In this document: piece by piece, positions 26,587 through 35,838 of the stretch
Position numbering within the stretch: position 1 is the stretch's first letter
How the letters are laid out: the number at the start of each line of letters is the position of its first letter
From: Bin5 sp963662575
Lineage (GTDB): Bacteria > Chloroflexota > Anaerolineae > Caldilineales > Caldilineaceae
DNA length: 64,000 nt
Reading direction: 5' to 3'
NCBI GenBank assembly: GCA_963662575.1
Contig: OY759723.1
Coordinates: forward strand, 4,402,001-4,466,000
Program-made: the position numbers and the translations under genes
The notes under the pieces: model-generated
What the model was told of the DNA's origin: nothing
Database searches by the model: none
What the model saw: only the letters and a program-made list of their open reading frames with translations

Positions 26587-28141
26587 TGTAACTCTGCCCG
26601 ATATGGGCGAGGAAGTGGAAGATGTGACCATCAGCCGCTGGCTGGTCAAGGAAGGGCAGAATGTAAGCGCCGGAGATCCCCTGCTGGAGATTGCGACTGA
26701 CAAGGTGGATACGGAGATTCCGGCGCCCGTGGGAGGCACCGTTCTGTCAATTCACTTTGGCGAGGGTGAAATCGTCGATCTTAATGCAGTCATAGCTGTT
26801 ATTGGGGAAGCGGCCGAGAGTCCTGTACCGCTATCTGTGCAGCCGGCGACAGAGGAGACATCGGCCCGTTCAGATCTGGCCGGCGGCGAAAGTGAGCCGG
26901 CTCAATCGGAAACAGATGACTCTCCGAATAGCCAACCCGCCGCGATTCGGGCCACACCGGTGGCTCGGCGCATGGCAGAAGAGGCAGGCATTGCCCTATC
27001 GGCCATCCACAAAGATGACGGCGACCAGATCACAAAGAGCGACGTGGAGGCCACACTCAAGGGGGAACTGAACACGGGCCAGGAAGCACAGCAGGACGCG
27101 CAACAGGTCAAGAACGTCATGCAGGAGGAATCATCCTCCCCTGATTACTCTATGGTGACCCTGGAAGTGCGCAGGCTGGCCGCGACTTATGACATTGATC
27201 TGCGGGAAGTCGCCGGTCAGCGCCCTCTCAGCAATCTGACCCGGCAAGACCTGATTGAGTACGCAAGGGAGCAGAAGGGTCAGTCCCATCTGACCGCCGC
27301 GGCGATCTCCGCCTCTTCTCCCCAACCCGCTAGCCAGAAAAAGTCCTCTCACCCCGAACCCGAATCCGCGGCCAAAGGCGTGGCTGCAACCAGACAGTTG
27401 AAAGCGGACGAAACGCTCGTCCCACACAGCCGGATGCGCCAGATTATCGCAAGAAACATGGTACAGAGCGCCTTCTCAGCGCCCCATGTCACGACGGTGC
27501 ACAGCGTCGACATGGGTACGGTTACCGCGCATTATCAGTCCCAGAAGGGCGCATTCGCGCAGCAAGGCGTGCGCCTGACCCTGACCGCGTATATTGTGGC
27601 GGCAGTTGTTGAAGGGTTGAAGGCGGTTCCTGCGGTCAACGCAGAATGGACGGAGGAGGGCCTACTGCTCAAGCACTCATTTAACATCGGCATGGCCGTC
27701 GCCCTGCCAGCCGACGCCACTGGAGTAGGCGGGCTGATCGTGCCTGTCTTACGCGACGCCGGCGATATGAATCTGCTTGGCATTGCCAGACAGGTGGCTG
27801 ACCTGGCGGCACGCGCCCGAGATAACCAACTCACCCCCGCCGACACACAAGGGGGCACTTTCACGCTGACAAACTATGGCACTTCCGGGAGCCTGTTCCA
27901 AACGCCGGTGATCCTACAGCCGCAGGTGGCTATTCTTGGTACGGGGGCGATAGAGAAGCGGCCGGTGGTCGTCAGTAGCGCTAAACCTTATGAAGCCAGT
28001 GTTGATGACTATCTGGCCTTTCGCCCGATGATGGACTTGGCCCTCAGTTACGACCACCGCGTATTGGATGGGGCTAGCGCTGATGCCTTTTGTGCCGCAG
28101 TCAGAAACCAACTGGAAAACTGGGCTGATCAGGCACTGTAG
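26576..28141 (+). CDS. pdhC: Dihydrolipoamide acetyltransferase (E2)
   Basis: A 521-residue E2. The start ATG at 26576 lies inside the end of the E1beta gene with AAAGGA upstream. Domains in order: lipoyl domain (about 1-78, lipoylated Lys43 in TDKVDTE), a Ser/Glu-rich linker, a peripheral subunit-binding domain (TPVARRMAEEAGI to ITKSDVEATL), a second one (LEVRRLAATYDIDL to LTRQDLIEYA), another linker, then the trimeric acyltransferase core with the catalytic DHRVLDG near the C-terminus. Two subunit-binding domains with a single lipoyl domain is less common. It transfers the acyl group to CoA. Confidence 0.94.
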   Translation: MATDVTLPDMGEEVEDVTISRWLVKEGQNVSAGDPLLEIATDKVDTEIPAPVGGTVLSIHFGEGEIVDLNAVIAVIGEAAESPVPLSVQPATEETSARSDLAGGESEPAQSETDDSPNSQPAAIRATPVARRMAEEAGIALSAIHKDDGDQITKSDVEATLKGELNTGQEAQQDAQQVKNVMQEESSSPDYSMVTLEVRRLAATYDIDLREVAGQRPLSNLTRQDLIEYAREQKGQSHLTAAAISASSPQPASQKKSSHPEPESAAKGVAATRQLKADETLVPHSRMRQIIARNMVQSAFSAPHVTTVHSVDMGTVTAHYQSQKGAFAQQGVRLTLTAYIVAAVVEGLKAVPAVNAEWTEEGLLLKHSFNIGMAVALPADATGVGGLIVPVLRDAGDMNLLGIARQVADLAARARDNQLTPADTQGGTFTLTNYGTSGSLFQTPVILQPQVAILGTGAIEKRPVVVSSAKPYEASVDDYLAFRPMMDLALSYDHRVLDGASADAFCAAVRNQLENWADQAL

Positions 28142-28237
28142 TGCGGTGTTGTAGAGCAGTGTGAATGTCGCCCTGTCAGGGCGTGACTCTTTTCATGACA
28201 GCGGGAGGAAGTTGCGGAGCTTTCTTCCAAGAGGTTG

Positions 28238-30559
28238 TCACTTCTGGCGTTGCAGGAGCCCATTTGCCACTTCCAGCAACTTTGAACTGCCAGCCAGATC
28301 GCCCAACGCATCACAAAGAGCATCCACCGCCTCTTTGTGATAGCGGTGTACTTGCTCTTCTGACCAACGCTTGGCGTTTATCCTGTCCAGAAGCCCAAGC
28401 ACGTCCGGGAGTTTAACCTCTGGTTTTTCAGTGCGCCACAGAGATTTGATGCCGTCAGCAGATGCTGGATGCTCCAACCCATAGAGCAAGGGCAGGCTCT
28501 TTTTGCGCCGCAGGATATCATTACCGGCCGCTTTGCCTGTCACTTCAGGATCGCCCCAGATTCCCAGAATGTCGTCCTGAATCTGAAAAGCAAGTCCAAT
28601 GTTATGTCCAAAGCGATGCAAGCAGTCGGTTTGGCGGGCGTCTGCCCCGCCAAATAGCGCGCCCATTGCGATTGATCCTGCGATCAGAGCGGCAGTCTTC
28701 CCTTCAATCATATGCAGATAGTCTGAAACGGCAACGTCTTCCCGCTCTTCAAAGCTCAAATCAAGATGCTGGCCTTCGGTCAGACTTATACAGATCTCGG
28801 TAAAGCGGTCGAGAGCGACCAGTGCCGGGCCGTTCCCGCCGCCCGATGATAAATGGGCGTCAGCAGGGGGGTTGTCAGCCGACCGCATCAGCGCCGCGAA
28901 GGCGAGAGCAAACAACCCGTCGCCCACGTTAATCGCCTGGGGCACGCCCCATAGCGCCCACACTGTTGGTCGGTGGCGGCGAATCTCGTCGCCGTCTTCG
29001 ATATCGTCGTGGACCAGAGAGAAATTGTGCAGAATTTCGACCGCGGCCGCCGCTGGCATCGCAGCCGCCGGATTTCCGCCGACCGCCTCGCAAGCGATCA
29101 GGCAGAGCAACGGCCGTATGCGCTTACCTGCCGCAAGAGAACCGGGACGGAGCGCCTCATCGGCCCAGCCCATGTGATAGTGCATCATTGAGTAGTGGTG
29201 CGTTTGCATCGGGTTGCGCGTCGCCAGAACGGTCTTCATTTCCTCTTCAAGCTTTGGCAACCACAGTGAGGCGAATTCGCCCAAGGACACGCTGCCCGGC
29301 ACGCTGGCGCCCGCTCCATGTGAATCGGACTCTCTCGTACGGCCGATGATTTCATTGGACGGTTTCTTTGCTATGTCTGACTCAGGATTGGCAAGGCTGA
29401 AGGCAGTCATACCGTCTATGGGATTAGAACGAAATCTGTCCTGGTTGCGCCCGCCAACACTTTCGGATGGACCGATCTCCAGAGACCGTAGGGGACCTGG
29501 AGCTGTGCCTTCAGTCAAATCAGTCGCTTTTACCAGGACACCCGGTTGCCGTAGCGATTCAATGTTCCTGGATCCGCTGGCAAACATCGCAACGCGGAGC
29601 TCATCGACCAGCAGATCAATCTCCTCCACCACCGCCGCTGTCGATTCAACGGCACGTTTCAGGAACGGTGATGCCAGTCCTGCCAGGTCTGCCCCCAGCG
29701 CGGCTGCCTTGGCAACATCCTGACCGTTGCGCACGCCGCCGCTTGCAAAGAGCAGCAGTTCAGGCCTCTCGGCGGCTGCCCGCGCTTCGCGGACATATGC
29801 CAGACTTGTGACCGTTGAGATGCCCCACTCCCTGAAGGATGCTGCCAGCCTACGCTGGCGCTCCGTCGGCGCGCGGTGCTTCTCCACTTCGCTCCAGGAG
29901 GTGCCGCCGGCGCCTGCGACGTCGATGGCACTGGCTCCGGCATCGATCAGTTTTCGTGCCGCTTGCGGGCTTATCCCCCATCCCACCTCCTTGACTATGA
30001 CGGGAACGCCAAGGCGCGCACAGACCTCTTCAATTCGGGACAGCAGCCCGCCCCAGCGGGTGTCGCCTTCCGGTTGCAAAACCTCTTGCAGAGGATTCAG
30101 GTGGAGGATCAGGGCGTCGGCTTCGACCATGTCCACTGCCCGCCGGCACTGATCGACCGTGTAGCCGTAGTTGAGCTGCACTGCCCCCAGATTGGCAAAG
30201 ATCAGCGCGTCGGGCGCGTATGTACGGACGGAAAAAGAGGCCTCTGTATGGCAGTCTTCCAGCGCAGTGCGCTGGCTGCCAACACCCATCGCCAGGCTTC
30301 TCTTCTGCACTGCTTCTGCCAGCCGCCTATTGAAGAGTCCTGCCTGCGACGTTCCTCCGGTCATGGAACTGACCAGAATAGGCGCGGCAAGTCGCTTCCC
30401 AAAAAGGGTGACGCTGGTGTCCACCTGCGCAAGGTCGATTTCCGGCAGTGCTTGATGGGTGAAATGGTAGCGCTCAAACCCCGACGTCAGCTGCCTAAAA
30501 CCAACATCCTCTTCCAGGTTTATGCGGATATGGTCGTCTTTTCGACCGGCCGTGGACAA
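28238..30559 (-). CDS. fni: Bifunctional type 2 isopentenyl-diphosphate isomerase / polyprenyl synthetase fusion
   Basis: A 773-residue continuous frame with a TTG start (30557-30559), chosen because GGAGG lies six bases upstream and the family's opening (RKDDHIRINLEEDVGF) follows at once. Residues 1-345 are a type 2 IPP isomerase, an FMN enzyme: SSMTGGTS, GVGSQRTAL, NLGAVQLNYGY, LNPLQEVLQPEGD, VKEVGWGIS, DVAGAGGTSW. After a linker of about 90 residues, residues 430-773 form a trans-prenyltransferase with both Asp-rich motifs, VHDDIED near 517 and IQDDILGIWGD near 662. The protein would isomerise IPP to DMAPP and condense them into a C15-C20 or longer prenyl diphosphate. No stop or frameshift separates the halves. 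The usual form is two separate proteins. Confidence 0.93.
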   Translation of the reverse strand: MSTAGRKDDHIRINLEEDVGFRQLTSGFERYHFTHQALPEIDLAQVDTSVTLFGKRLAAPILVSSMTGGTSQAGLFNRRLAEAVQKRSLAMGVGSQRTALEDCHTEASFSVRTYAPDALIFANLGAVQLNYGYTVDQCRRAVDMVEADALILHLNPLQEVLQPEGDTRWGGLLSRIEEVCARLGVPVIVKEVGWGISPQAARKLIDAGASAIDVAGAGGTSWSEVEKHRAPTERQRRLAASFREWGISTVTSLAYVREARAAAERPELLLFASGGVRNGQDVAKAAALGADLAGLASPFLKRAVESTAAVVEEIDLLVDELRVAMFASGSRNIESLRQPGVLVKATDLTEGTAPGPLRSLEIGPSESVGGRNQDRFRSNPIDGMTAFSLANPESDIAKKPSNEIIGRTRESDSHGAGASVPGSVSLGEFASLWLPKLEEEMKTVLATRNPMQTHHYSMMHYHMGWADEALRPGSLAAGKRIRPLLCLIACEAVGGNPAAAMPAAAAVEILHNFSLVHDDIEDGDEIRRHRPTVWALWGVPQAINVGDGLFALAFAALMRSADNPPADAHLSSGGGNGPALVALDRFTEICISLTEGQHLDLSFEEREDVAVSDYLHMIEGKTAALIAGSIAMGALFGGADARQTDCLHRFGHNIGLAFQIQDDILGIWGDPEVTGKAAGNDILRRKKSLPLLYGLEHPASADGIKSLWRTEKPEVKLPDVLGLLDRINAKRWSEEQVHRYHKEAVDALCDALGDLAGSSKLLEVANGLLQRQK

Positions 30560-30803
30560 ACGGGTCCTCCATGGGCTTGAATCAGAAAACTGTTACTTTT
30601 GCTCGACGTCCCGAGAATTCAGACGGCGCAGTAGGATCTGGTTGTACGACAAGGAGAAGGACCAATATACGGCGCGGCTTACTTGCCTCTCCAACACACA
30701 CCGGAAAAGCCCTGCGTCAACCTGTTACGTCTGGCAAGAAATATCTATCCCAATTTTCTGAATAAAAAACGTAACTCTCATTCGATTCTAGTGTTTTATG
30801 ATT

Positions 30804-30809
30804 TATAAT
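30804..30809 (+). promoter_or_regulatory. Candidate -10 box of the acyl carrier protein gene
   Basis: A perfect TATAAT in an AT-rich stretch about 55 bases upstream of acpP. No good -35 box lies at 17 bases (TTCGAT at 30781-30786 is poor). The rest of the 304-base gap from 30560, shared with the divergent isoprenoid gene, holds nothing else I can name. Confidence 0.4.
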
Positions 30810-30863
30810 GCAAGACATTAGCATTGATTTTGATTACGTGTATCGACAAAAGGGGGTATGAGT

Positions 30864-31100
30864 ATGGCAACAACTTTCGAGCAGGTTCGCGATATCATAG
30901 TGGATCAGTTAGATGTTGATCCTGATGAAGTGACCGAAAATGCCAAGTTCAAGGAAGATTTGGACGCCGACAGTTTGGACCTGGTTGAGTTGATAATGTC
31001 ATTCGAAGAAGAGTTTGGCGGTGAAATCAGCGACGAGCAAGCCCAGGATATCGAAACGGTTGGCGATGTCGTAAAGCATCTGGAAGCCCAAGCGGCTTGA
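30864..31100 (+). CDS. acpP: Acyl carrier protein
   Basis: A 78-residue acidic ACP. The phosphopantetheine attachment Ser lies in DADSLDLVE, inside the standard four-helix pattern (VRDIIVDQLDVDPDEV, FEEEFGGEISDEQAQ, VGDVVKHLEAQ). AGGGGG spacing fits the ATG at 30864 better than the in-frame ATG at 30858. It carries acyl intermediates of fatty-acid synthesis in the cytosol. It stands alone, with its own terminator, rather than in a fab cluster, which fits strong monocistronic expression. Confidence 0.96.
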   Translation: MATTFEQVRDIIVDQLDVDPDEVTENAKFKEDLDADSLDLVELIMSFEEEFGGEISDEQAQDIETVGDVVKHLEAQAA

Positions 31101-31130
31101 GTAATCAGTTGGCAAACAGACTGTCGAATG

Positions 31131-31166
31131 AGAGCGAGTTGTGAAAGCAACTCGCTCTTTCTTTTG
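31131..31166 (+). terminator. Rho-independent terminator after acpP
   Basis: A perfect 11-base-pair stem, AGAGCGAGTTG (31131-31141) with CAACTCGCTCT (31148-31158), loop TGAAAG, followed by TTTCTTTT. It starts 30 bases after the acpP stop and ends just before the mobA start. Confidence 0.9.
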
Positions 31167-31184
31167 GGATGAGGAAACCAGTGC

Positions 31185-31871
31185 ATGGACGCAGTGCGGC
31201 CCGACATCCGTTACAACATTTCCGTTACGCTGCTTGTCATTGCCGGGGGGAGCAGCCGTCGTATGGGCGCCGACAAACTGTTATTGCCTGTGCCGCCGCT
31301 GGGAATACCGCTGGTTCGGCACGCAACCGAACGTCTCATGGCCCTGGCCGCACGAACGATAGTCGTTGCCAACAGCGTCAAAGTTTGTGAGGCTCTGCGC
31401 TATTCAAGCCAGACCGGCAGACGGTGGGGCGAAGATCCGGCAGGCGTTAACACAGAGTTGCTTTGCCTGCCGGATGACTCGCCCGGAGTGGGCCCATTGG
31501 GCGGCCTCGCGACCGGATTGCGCCGGACCGAAGGCTGGGGGCTGACCGTCGCCGGTGACATGCCCCTTCTTTCGGCGGCAGCATGCCAGTATCTGATCGA
31601 CATGTCAGACAGCGGTTGTGATGCGATTGTTCCTATTCTCAACGGACAAGCACATCCACTCCATGCACTCTATAGCAGCCGCTGCCTCGCTGCTATAGAA
31701 AACTGTTTGGCGTGCGGTCATCGCCGGATGGACAGCTTTTGGCCATATGTGCGCGTTCGCTGGATTGCGGGCGGTGCATTGCGCGCCTTCGACCCTGAAC
31801 TTCGTACGTTTACCAACGTCAATACACCGGCCGAGTGGAAAAGGGCCCTGACCTTGCTTTCGCAAGGCTGA
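31185..31871 (+). CDS. mobA: Molybdenum cofactor guanylyltransferase (MobA-like)
   Basis: A 228-residue nucleotidyltransferase. The N-terminal GTP-binding loop LVIAGGSSRRMGADKLLLP, GPLGGLATGL, the catalytic Asp in VAGDMPLL, HPLHALY and the C-terminal FTNVNTPAEW all match MobA, which attaches GMP to molybdopterin. GAGGAAACC precedes the ATG. The C-terminal NVNTP element favours MobA over the related CTP-dependent MocA enzymes. The MOSC protein at 14.2 kb is a plausible user of molybdenum cofactor. The gene follows the acpP terminator. Confidence 0.87.
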   Translation: MDAVRPDIRYNISVTLLVIAGGSSRRMGADKLLLPVPPLGIPLVRHATERLMALAARTIVVANSVKVCEALRYSSQTGRRWGEDPAGVNTELLCLPDDSPGVGPLGGLATGLRRTEGWGLTVAGDMPLLSAAACQYLIDMSDSGCDAIVPILNGQAHPLHALYSSRCLAAIENCLACGHRRMDSFWPYVRVRWIAGGALRAFDPELRTFTNVNTPAEWKRALTLLSQG

Positions 31872-32010
31872 CCACCAAGTGTTAGAATGGAGGCCGAACA
31901 GCCGTCGCTGCAGCGACGCAGGCGGGTTGCGACGCATACACTGGCTGTGGAAGCTATAAGAAAGCTGCGCCACAGGCCGACTCTTTCGCGTGGCAAGGGA
32001 GGTGAGGACC

Positions 32011-33936
32011 GTGTCCTGCCCTCCGGAGCCGACAGGACTTGCACAAGGCATCATGGCAAAATATCGCAGACGCTCAGCTCAACAGAAAACTGCCGTCCGC
32101 GGCCGGCAGGGCCGCGTCCAGCCGACGGAGGAAGGCGCGGTCGTCAAGGACTGGGGAGGCCGTATCCCCATCGCGTTGACATTTCCGAACAGCTACTACG
32201 TTGGCATGAGCAGCCTGGCATTTCAACTTTTGTACCGCTGGCTGAACGATGAACCTGACGTAGTCTGCGAACGCATCTTCTGGCAGAAGGGCGCGGCCGC
32301 AGCCGGTGAGCCCCTGCTCTCGCAGGAAAACGGGCGCCCGGCGGCTGACTTTGACATCTGGGCCTTTACCATCTCCTGGGAGATGGACTACTTCAATGTC
32401 ATTGAAATGCTGCGCCAGGCCGGTATTCCACCGCTGGCGCAGGAGCGCCGTGACAGCACTCGCTGGGACGGATCTGACTGGCCTCTAGTCATTGCAGGCG
32501 GGCCTGGCATCACCATGAATCCGGAGCCGATGGCACCTTTCTTCGATGCCGTACTCATAGGCGAAGGAGAGGAGGCGGTGCCTCAGTTTGTGGACCTGTG
32601 CCGTGACGCGCTCTACGAAGATCGTGAAGCGCTCCTGCAAACGCTGGACCGGCAGCCTGGCTTTTACATTCCCCATCTGCGCCCGTCGAACCGAAACCAT
32701 GTAGACTTCCGGCCCGTGGAACGGCTGTGGGTGCGTGAATTGCCTCACTACCCGACCCAGTCCGTACTCTACACGCCGGACACGGAATTCAGCGGAATGC
32801 ACCTCATGGAGATCGCGCGCGGCTGCGGCCGGGGCTGTCGCTTCTGCCTGGCAGGGTATGTGTACCGGCCGCCGCGCGAACAACCTCTGGAAGCCCTTCT
32901 GAGCTGGGCCCAAACGGCCATGGCAGCAGGCCGCAACCGCATTGGACTCGTCAGCGCCGCGGTGAGCGACCATACGCAGATCGATGAATTGGCGGCCGAG
33001 CTTGCACGCATGGGCGCATCCATAAGCGCCAGTTCAATGCGGATGGACCCTATCAGCGTTCCGCTTATCCGGGCGATGGCCGAGGGCGGCAGCCAGACAT
33101 TGACTGTCGCGCCGGAGGCGGGCAGCGAACGCCTGCGCAACGTGATAAACAAGACCCAGACCGAAGAGCAGATGATGCGTGCAGTTGGGCTGGCTGCCGA
33201 GATGAACTTTCCACAGCTCAAACTCTACTTCATGACCGGCCACCCAACCGAAACAGACGAGGACATACAAGAGCTGATCGACTTTACTCTCAAGGCGCGA
33301 CAGCTATTCAAGCGTCGGCTGGCTATAAACGCCACGCCCTTCGTCCCCAAAGCCCACACTCCTTTCCAATGGGAAGCAATGATGCCGGCGGCGGAGCTTA
33401 AGCGGCGCCAGCGTACCATAAACAAAGCGTTGGCGCGACACGGAGTCGAAGTGCGGGCAGATTCGCCCGAATGGGCTGAGGTGCAAGCGGTTTTGAGCCG
33501 GGGAGATCGCGCGCTGGCCGATGTGCTGTTGGAGATTCCACCGGGGCAACTCAATACCCGTCTCTTCTTCAGCACAATGGAAAAATTAGGGCTGGACAAG
33601 GAGCACTACCTGGGCAAGTGGAATGCAGGCGATGCTCTGCCCTGGGATATCGTTCAGAGCGGTGTAAGTGAAAACTATTTTAGCTACGAATTGCGGCTGG
33701 CCACAGCAGAACGTACCGGTCTCTCGTGCCCTCCCGACAGCGCCGGCTGTCTCACCTGCCAGGCCTGTGATGACGATTGGGCCTTCCGTTACGGCGACAA
33801 CGAAAACCGACCGATACCAGCTGCTAAAGGCGGGGCCTGGCGGGCGCAGGACTGGCTGCCCTGGACAAAACTCAAGGACCAGAAACACAGTACGGGCCTG
33901 GGTAATGTAACTATCGCACCGGTCCCACTGGAGTGA
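32011..33936 (+). CDS. B12-binding-like radical SAM protein (TIGR03960-type)
   Basis: About 641 residues. GGGAGGTGAGG at 31998-32008 points to the GTG at 32011; a GTG at 31990 and an ATG at 32053 are alternatives. The N-terminal domain (GRIPIALTFPNSYYVGMSSLAFQLLY) is of the cobalamin-binding type found in these enzymes. The radical-SAM cluster motif is CGRGCRFC (CxxxCxxC) in EIARGCGRGCRFCLAGYVYRPPRE. The C-terminal tail has clustered cysteines (CPPDSAGCLTCQAC). The family is widespread and conserved, but its reaction is not known to me. In many bacteria it is followed by a TIGR03936 partner, which is absent here. Confidence 0.88.
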   Translation: MSCPPEPTGLAQGIMAKYRRRSAQQKTAVRGRQGRVQPTEEGAVVKDWGGRIPIALTFPNSYYVGMSSLAFQLLYRWLNDEPDVVCERIFWQKGAAAAGEPLLSQENGRPAADFDIWAFTISWEMDYFNVIEMLRQAGIPPLAQERRDSTRWDGSDWPLVIAGGPGITMNPEPMAPFFDAVLIGEGEEAVPQFVDLCRDALYEDREALLQTLDRQPGFYIPHLRPSNRNHVDFRPVERLWVRELPHYPTQSVLYTPDTEFSGMHLMEIARGCGRGCRFCLAGYVYRPPREQPLEALLSWAQTAMAAGRNRIGLVSAAVSDHTQIDELAAELARMGASISASSMRMDPISVPLIRAMAEGGSQTLTVAPEAGSERLRNVINKTQTEEQMMRAVGLAAEMNFPQLKLYFMTGHPTETDEDIQELIDFTLKARQLFKRRLAINATPFVPKAHTPFQWEAMMPAAELKRRQRTINKALARHGVEVRADSPEWAEVQAVLSRGDRALADVLLEIPPGQLNTRLFFSTMEKLGLDKEHYLGKWNAGDALPWDIVQSGVSENYFSYELRLATAERTGLSCPPDSAGCLTCQACDDDWAFRYGDNENRPIPAAKGGAWRAQDWLPWTKLKDQKHSTGLGNVTIAPVPLE

Positions 33937-33983
33937 ATCCGATTCCCCAGCAGGAAAACTGCAAACGGGAGAGTGCTTGACAA

Positions 33984-33997
33984 CGCCAACGTTGGCG
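33984..33997. promoter_or_regulatory. Perfect 14-bp palindrome upstream of pgeF
   Basis: CGCCAACGTTGGCG lies 31 bases before the pgeF ATG, in the short gap after the radical SAM gene. Perfect dyad symmetry of this length suggests an operator for a dimeric regulator; a chance palindrome cannot be excluded. Confidence 0.35.
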
Positions 33998-34028
33998 AAT
34001 CGGTTGTGAGAGGAAACCGATCAGAAAA

Positions 34029-34844
34029 ATGCAACGTATTCCCTACAACAATGGCGTAGTGACCTATTCCTTTGAAAGCCTCTCCTCTCACCCACTCCAA
34101 GCCCATTTCAGCGCCCGCCACGGCGGCGTATCGCCCCACCCCTGGCGGAGTCTGAATTTCAGCCACAGCCGCGGCGATGACCGTGCACGCGTACTGGAAA
34201 ATTTCGACCGCTTTTGCGCGGCCCTTGGCCGAGAACCCGCCCACCCAGTCCGTACAAACCAGGTTCACAGTGCAACCGTAGCCCGCGTCGATTGGAATGA
34301 CGCCGGCTCCCGCAAGAAAGATTGCGATGCACTCATCACTAATGCGGTTGCCTTGCCCCTCTTTCTTGTATTTGCCGACTGTGTGCCCCTGATTCTGTTC
34401 GATCCGGTTCACCATGCACTTGGCGCCTGCCACGCCGGTTGGCGAGGCACCGTCAACGGGATTGGGCCTGCCGCCCTGAAAGCGATGGCGGCCGCCTTCG
34501 GGACCCGCGCGGCCGATGTGCAAGTGGGCATTGGTCCGAGCATTGGGCCGGAGAGTTACGAAGTGGGCGATGACGTGATTCAACTGGCAACTGCAAAGTT
34601 AACTGGCGGAGAAAAGTATTTCTGCAAACGTAACGGTGTTCATTCAAATCCTTGCTTCGATCTGTGGCAGGCCAATGCCGATCAGCTGACTGCAGCCGGT
34701 GTACTCGGTAGCAACATCGAAATCGCAGGAATTGACACCGCACGCAACACCGACGAGTTTTTTAGCCACCGTGCTGAAAAGGGTCTGTGCGGCCTTTTTG
34801 GATTGCTGACCTGGCTGGAACCGCGAGAGAACGGGCATCGTTAG
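34029..34844 (+). CDS. pgeF: Peptidoglycan editing factor PgeF / YfiH (Cu-oxidase_4, purine nucleoside enzyme family)
   Basis: A 271-residue YfiH/PgeF-family protein (formerly multicopper polyphenol oxidase). Conserved elements: FSARHGGVS, RTNQVHSATV, DCDALITN, FADCVPLILFD, ACHAGWRGTVNGI, then IGPSIGPESYEV, and C-terminal NTDEFFSHRAEKG and GLFGLL. The His/Cys set (QVHSA, ADC, CHAGWRG) makes the zinc active site. Members act on purine nucleosides and, in E. coli, prevent misincorporation of Ser into peptidoglycan. Normal length, intact. Confidence 0.93.
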   Translation: MQRIPYNNGVVTYSFESLSSHPLQAHFSARHGGVSPHPWRSLNFSHSRGDDRARVLENFDRFCAALGREPAHPVRTNQVHSATVARVDWNDAGSRKKDCDALITNAVALPLFLVFADCVPLILFDPVHHALGACHAGWRGTVNGIGPAALKAMAAAFGTRAADVQVGIGPSIGPESYEVGDDVIQLATAKLTGGEKYFCKRNGVHSNPCFDLWQANADQLTAAGVLGSNIEIAGIDTARNTDEFFSHRAEKGLCGLFGLLTWLEPRENGHR

Positions 34845-35028
34845 CCGGTTGATATATGATACAATTGTCCTGGACGCAGACGGTCGTGGTCTGATGTCGA
34901 GAAAGGTCCGAGGTGCAAAGCAGTTCCGCAAATGAAGCAGGCTACGTCGCCGACCAACGGCCCAAACTGTGTTCAAGGGAATAAAGGGCGGAGTCGCTCT
35001 GCCGTTTGTCAAGACTGGTTGATTCTGC

Positions 35029-35838
35029 ATGTCGGAAAGCACAAACCGAATTGAAGAACTGCTGCGAAGGCTCGGTCTGGATTCGATGCCGACATACCAG
35101 CAGATTTTCGAATCGATGGACCCGTTATCGTGGACTTTGGTGCTGCTCCTGACCGGAGCGGTGATTCTTGGCGTGTTTTTCACCCTGAACACACGCTACC
35201 GCTTTCACGCCTTCCAGGAAGCAGAAGCAACGCCCGAAATATTACTGGCAAGATTGAAGCAGGATCCGACATATCTGACGCCGCCGTCCATTATCAGCCG
35301 GCTGGGCGCGGAAACAACGCTGCAGCTCCTGGAGTATGGCGACCAGATCACGGCGGGGCAGTGGCGATCAATGTGGAATCGCGTGCGGGAGGAGCTGTTG
35401 GGACTGCTTTCTTCTCAACACGCGTTCGGGCCTATCTTCGCCCTGGCCAACTACTACAAGAGCACCGATACAGAAGAGCCGGACAGTATGCGTATCCGCC
35501 GGACCGCATTGATTCACAAGCTGGGCCAGAGGCGGCAACTCGAACCGGGAGCCGACGGCATGTTGGCCCAGTTGCGACTGGTTCGCCACCCCGCAGAGCA
35601 GCTGGGCGAATTGGGTTTCGATGGGCCAACGATTTGGCTGGAGAACGCCGAGGACTCTATGGCCGTGGAAGGTCCCATCATTCAAATGGGAACTGTTCGA
35701 TTCGAAACGGTCGATCGAGCGAGCGTTGGTATGACCATCCAGAGGACCCCCACCGTCGGCGGGAATTTCACGATGGAGATGGAGAAAAGAAACGAAATGT
35801 GGGTGGTTGTCAACGAACAGGTCAACTTTGGACTGTAG
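35029..35838 (+). CDS. Unknown single-pass membrane protein
   Basis: A 269-residue protein I cannot assign. One transmembrane helix lies near residues 33-53 (WTLVLLLTGAVILGVFFTL), preceded by a short acidic/basic helix. Residues 60-160 look helical; residues 175-269 look beta-rich (FDGPTIWLENAEDSMAV, VGMTIQRTPTVGG, MWVVVNEQVNFGL). It precedes the 7TM-GAF regulator by 147 bases in the same direction, so it might be a partner, which is inference. Confidence 0.7.
   Translation: MSESTNRIEELLRRLGLDSMPTYQQIFESMDPLSWTLVLLLTGAVILGVFFTLNTRYRFHAFQEAEATPEILLARLKQDPTYLTPPSIISRLGAETTLQLLEYGDQITAGQWRSMWNRVREELLGLLSSQHAFGPIFALANYYKSTDTEEPDSMRIRRTALIHKLGQRRQLEPGADGMLAQLRLVRHPAEQLGELGFDGPTIWLENAEDSMAVEGPIIQMGTVRFETVDRASVGMTIQRTPTVGGNFTMEMEKRNEMWVVVNEQVNFGL

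Noticed and set aside
28169..28194. Possible terminator hairpin between E2 and the isoprenoid fusion gene
   Set aside because: CGCCCTG/CAGGGCG is nearly a gapless palindrome, leaving a 5-bp stem with a poor T run; too weak to call.
31990..32010. Upstream GTG start of the radical SAM gene
   Set aside because: The Shine-Dalgarno sequence at 31998-32008 lies inside that extension and is correctly spaced for the GTG at 32011.
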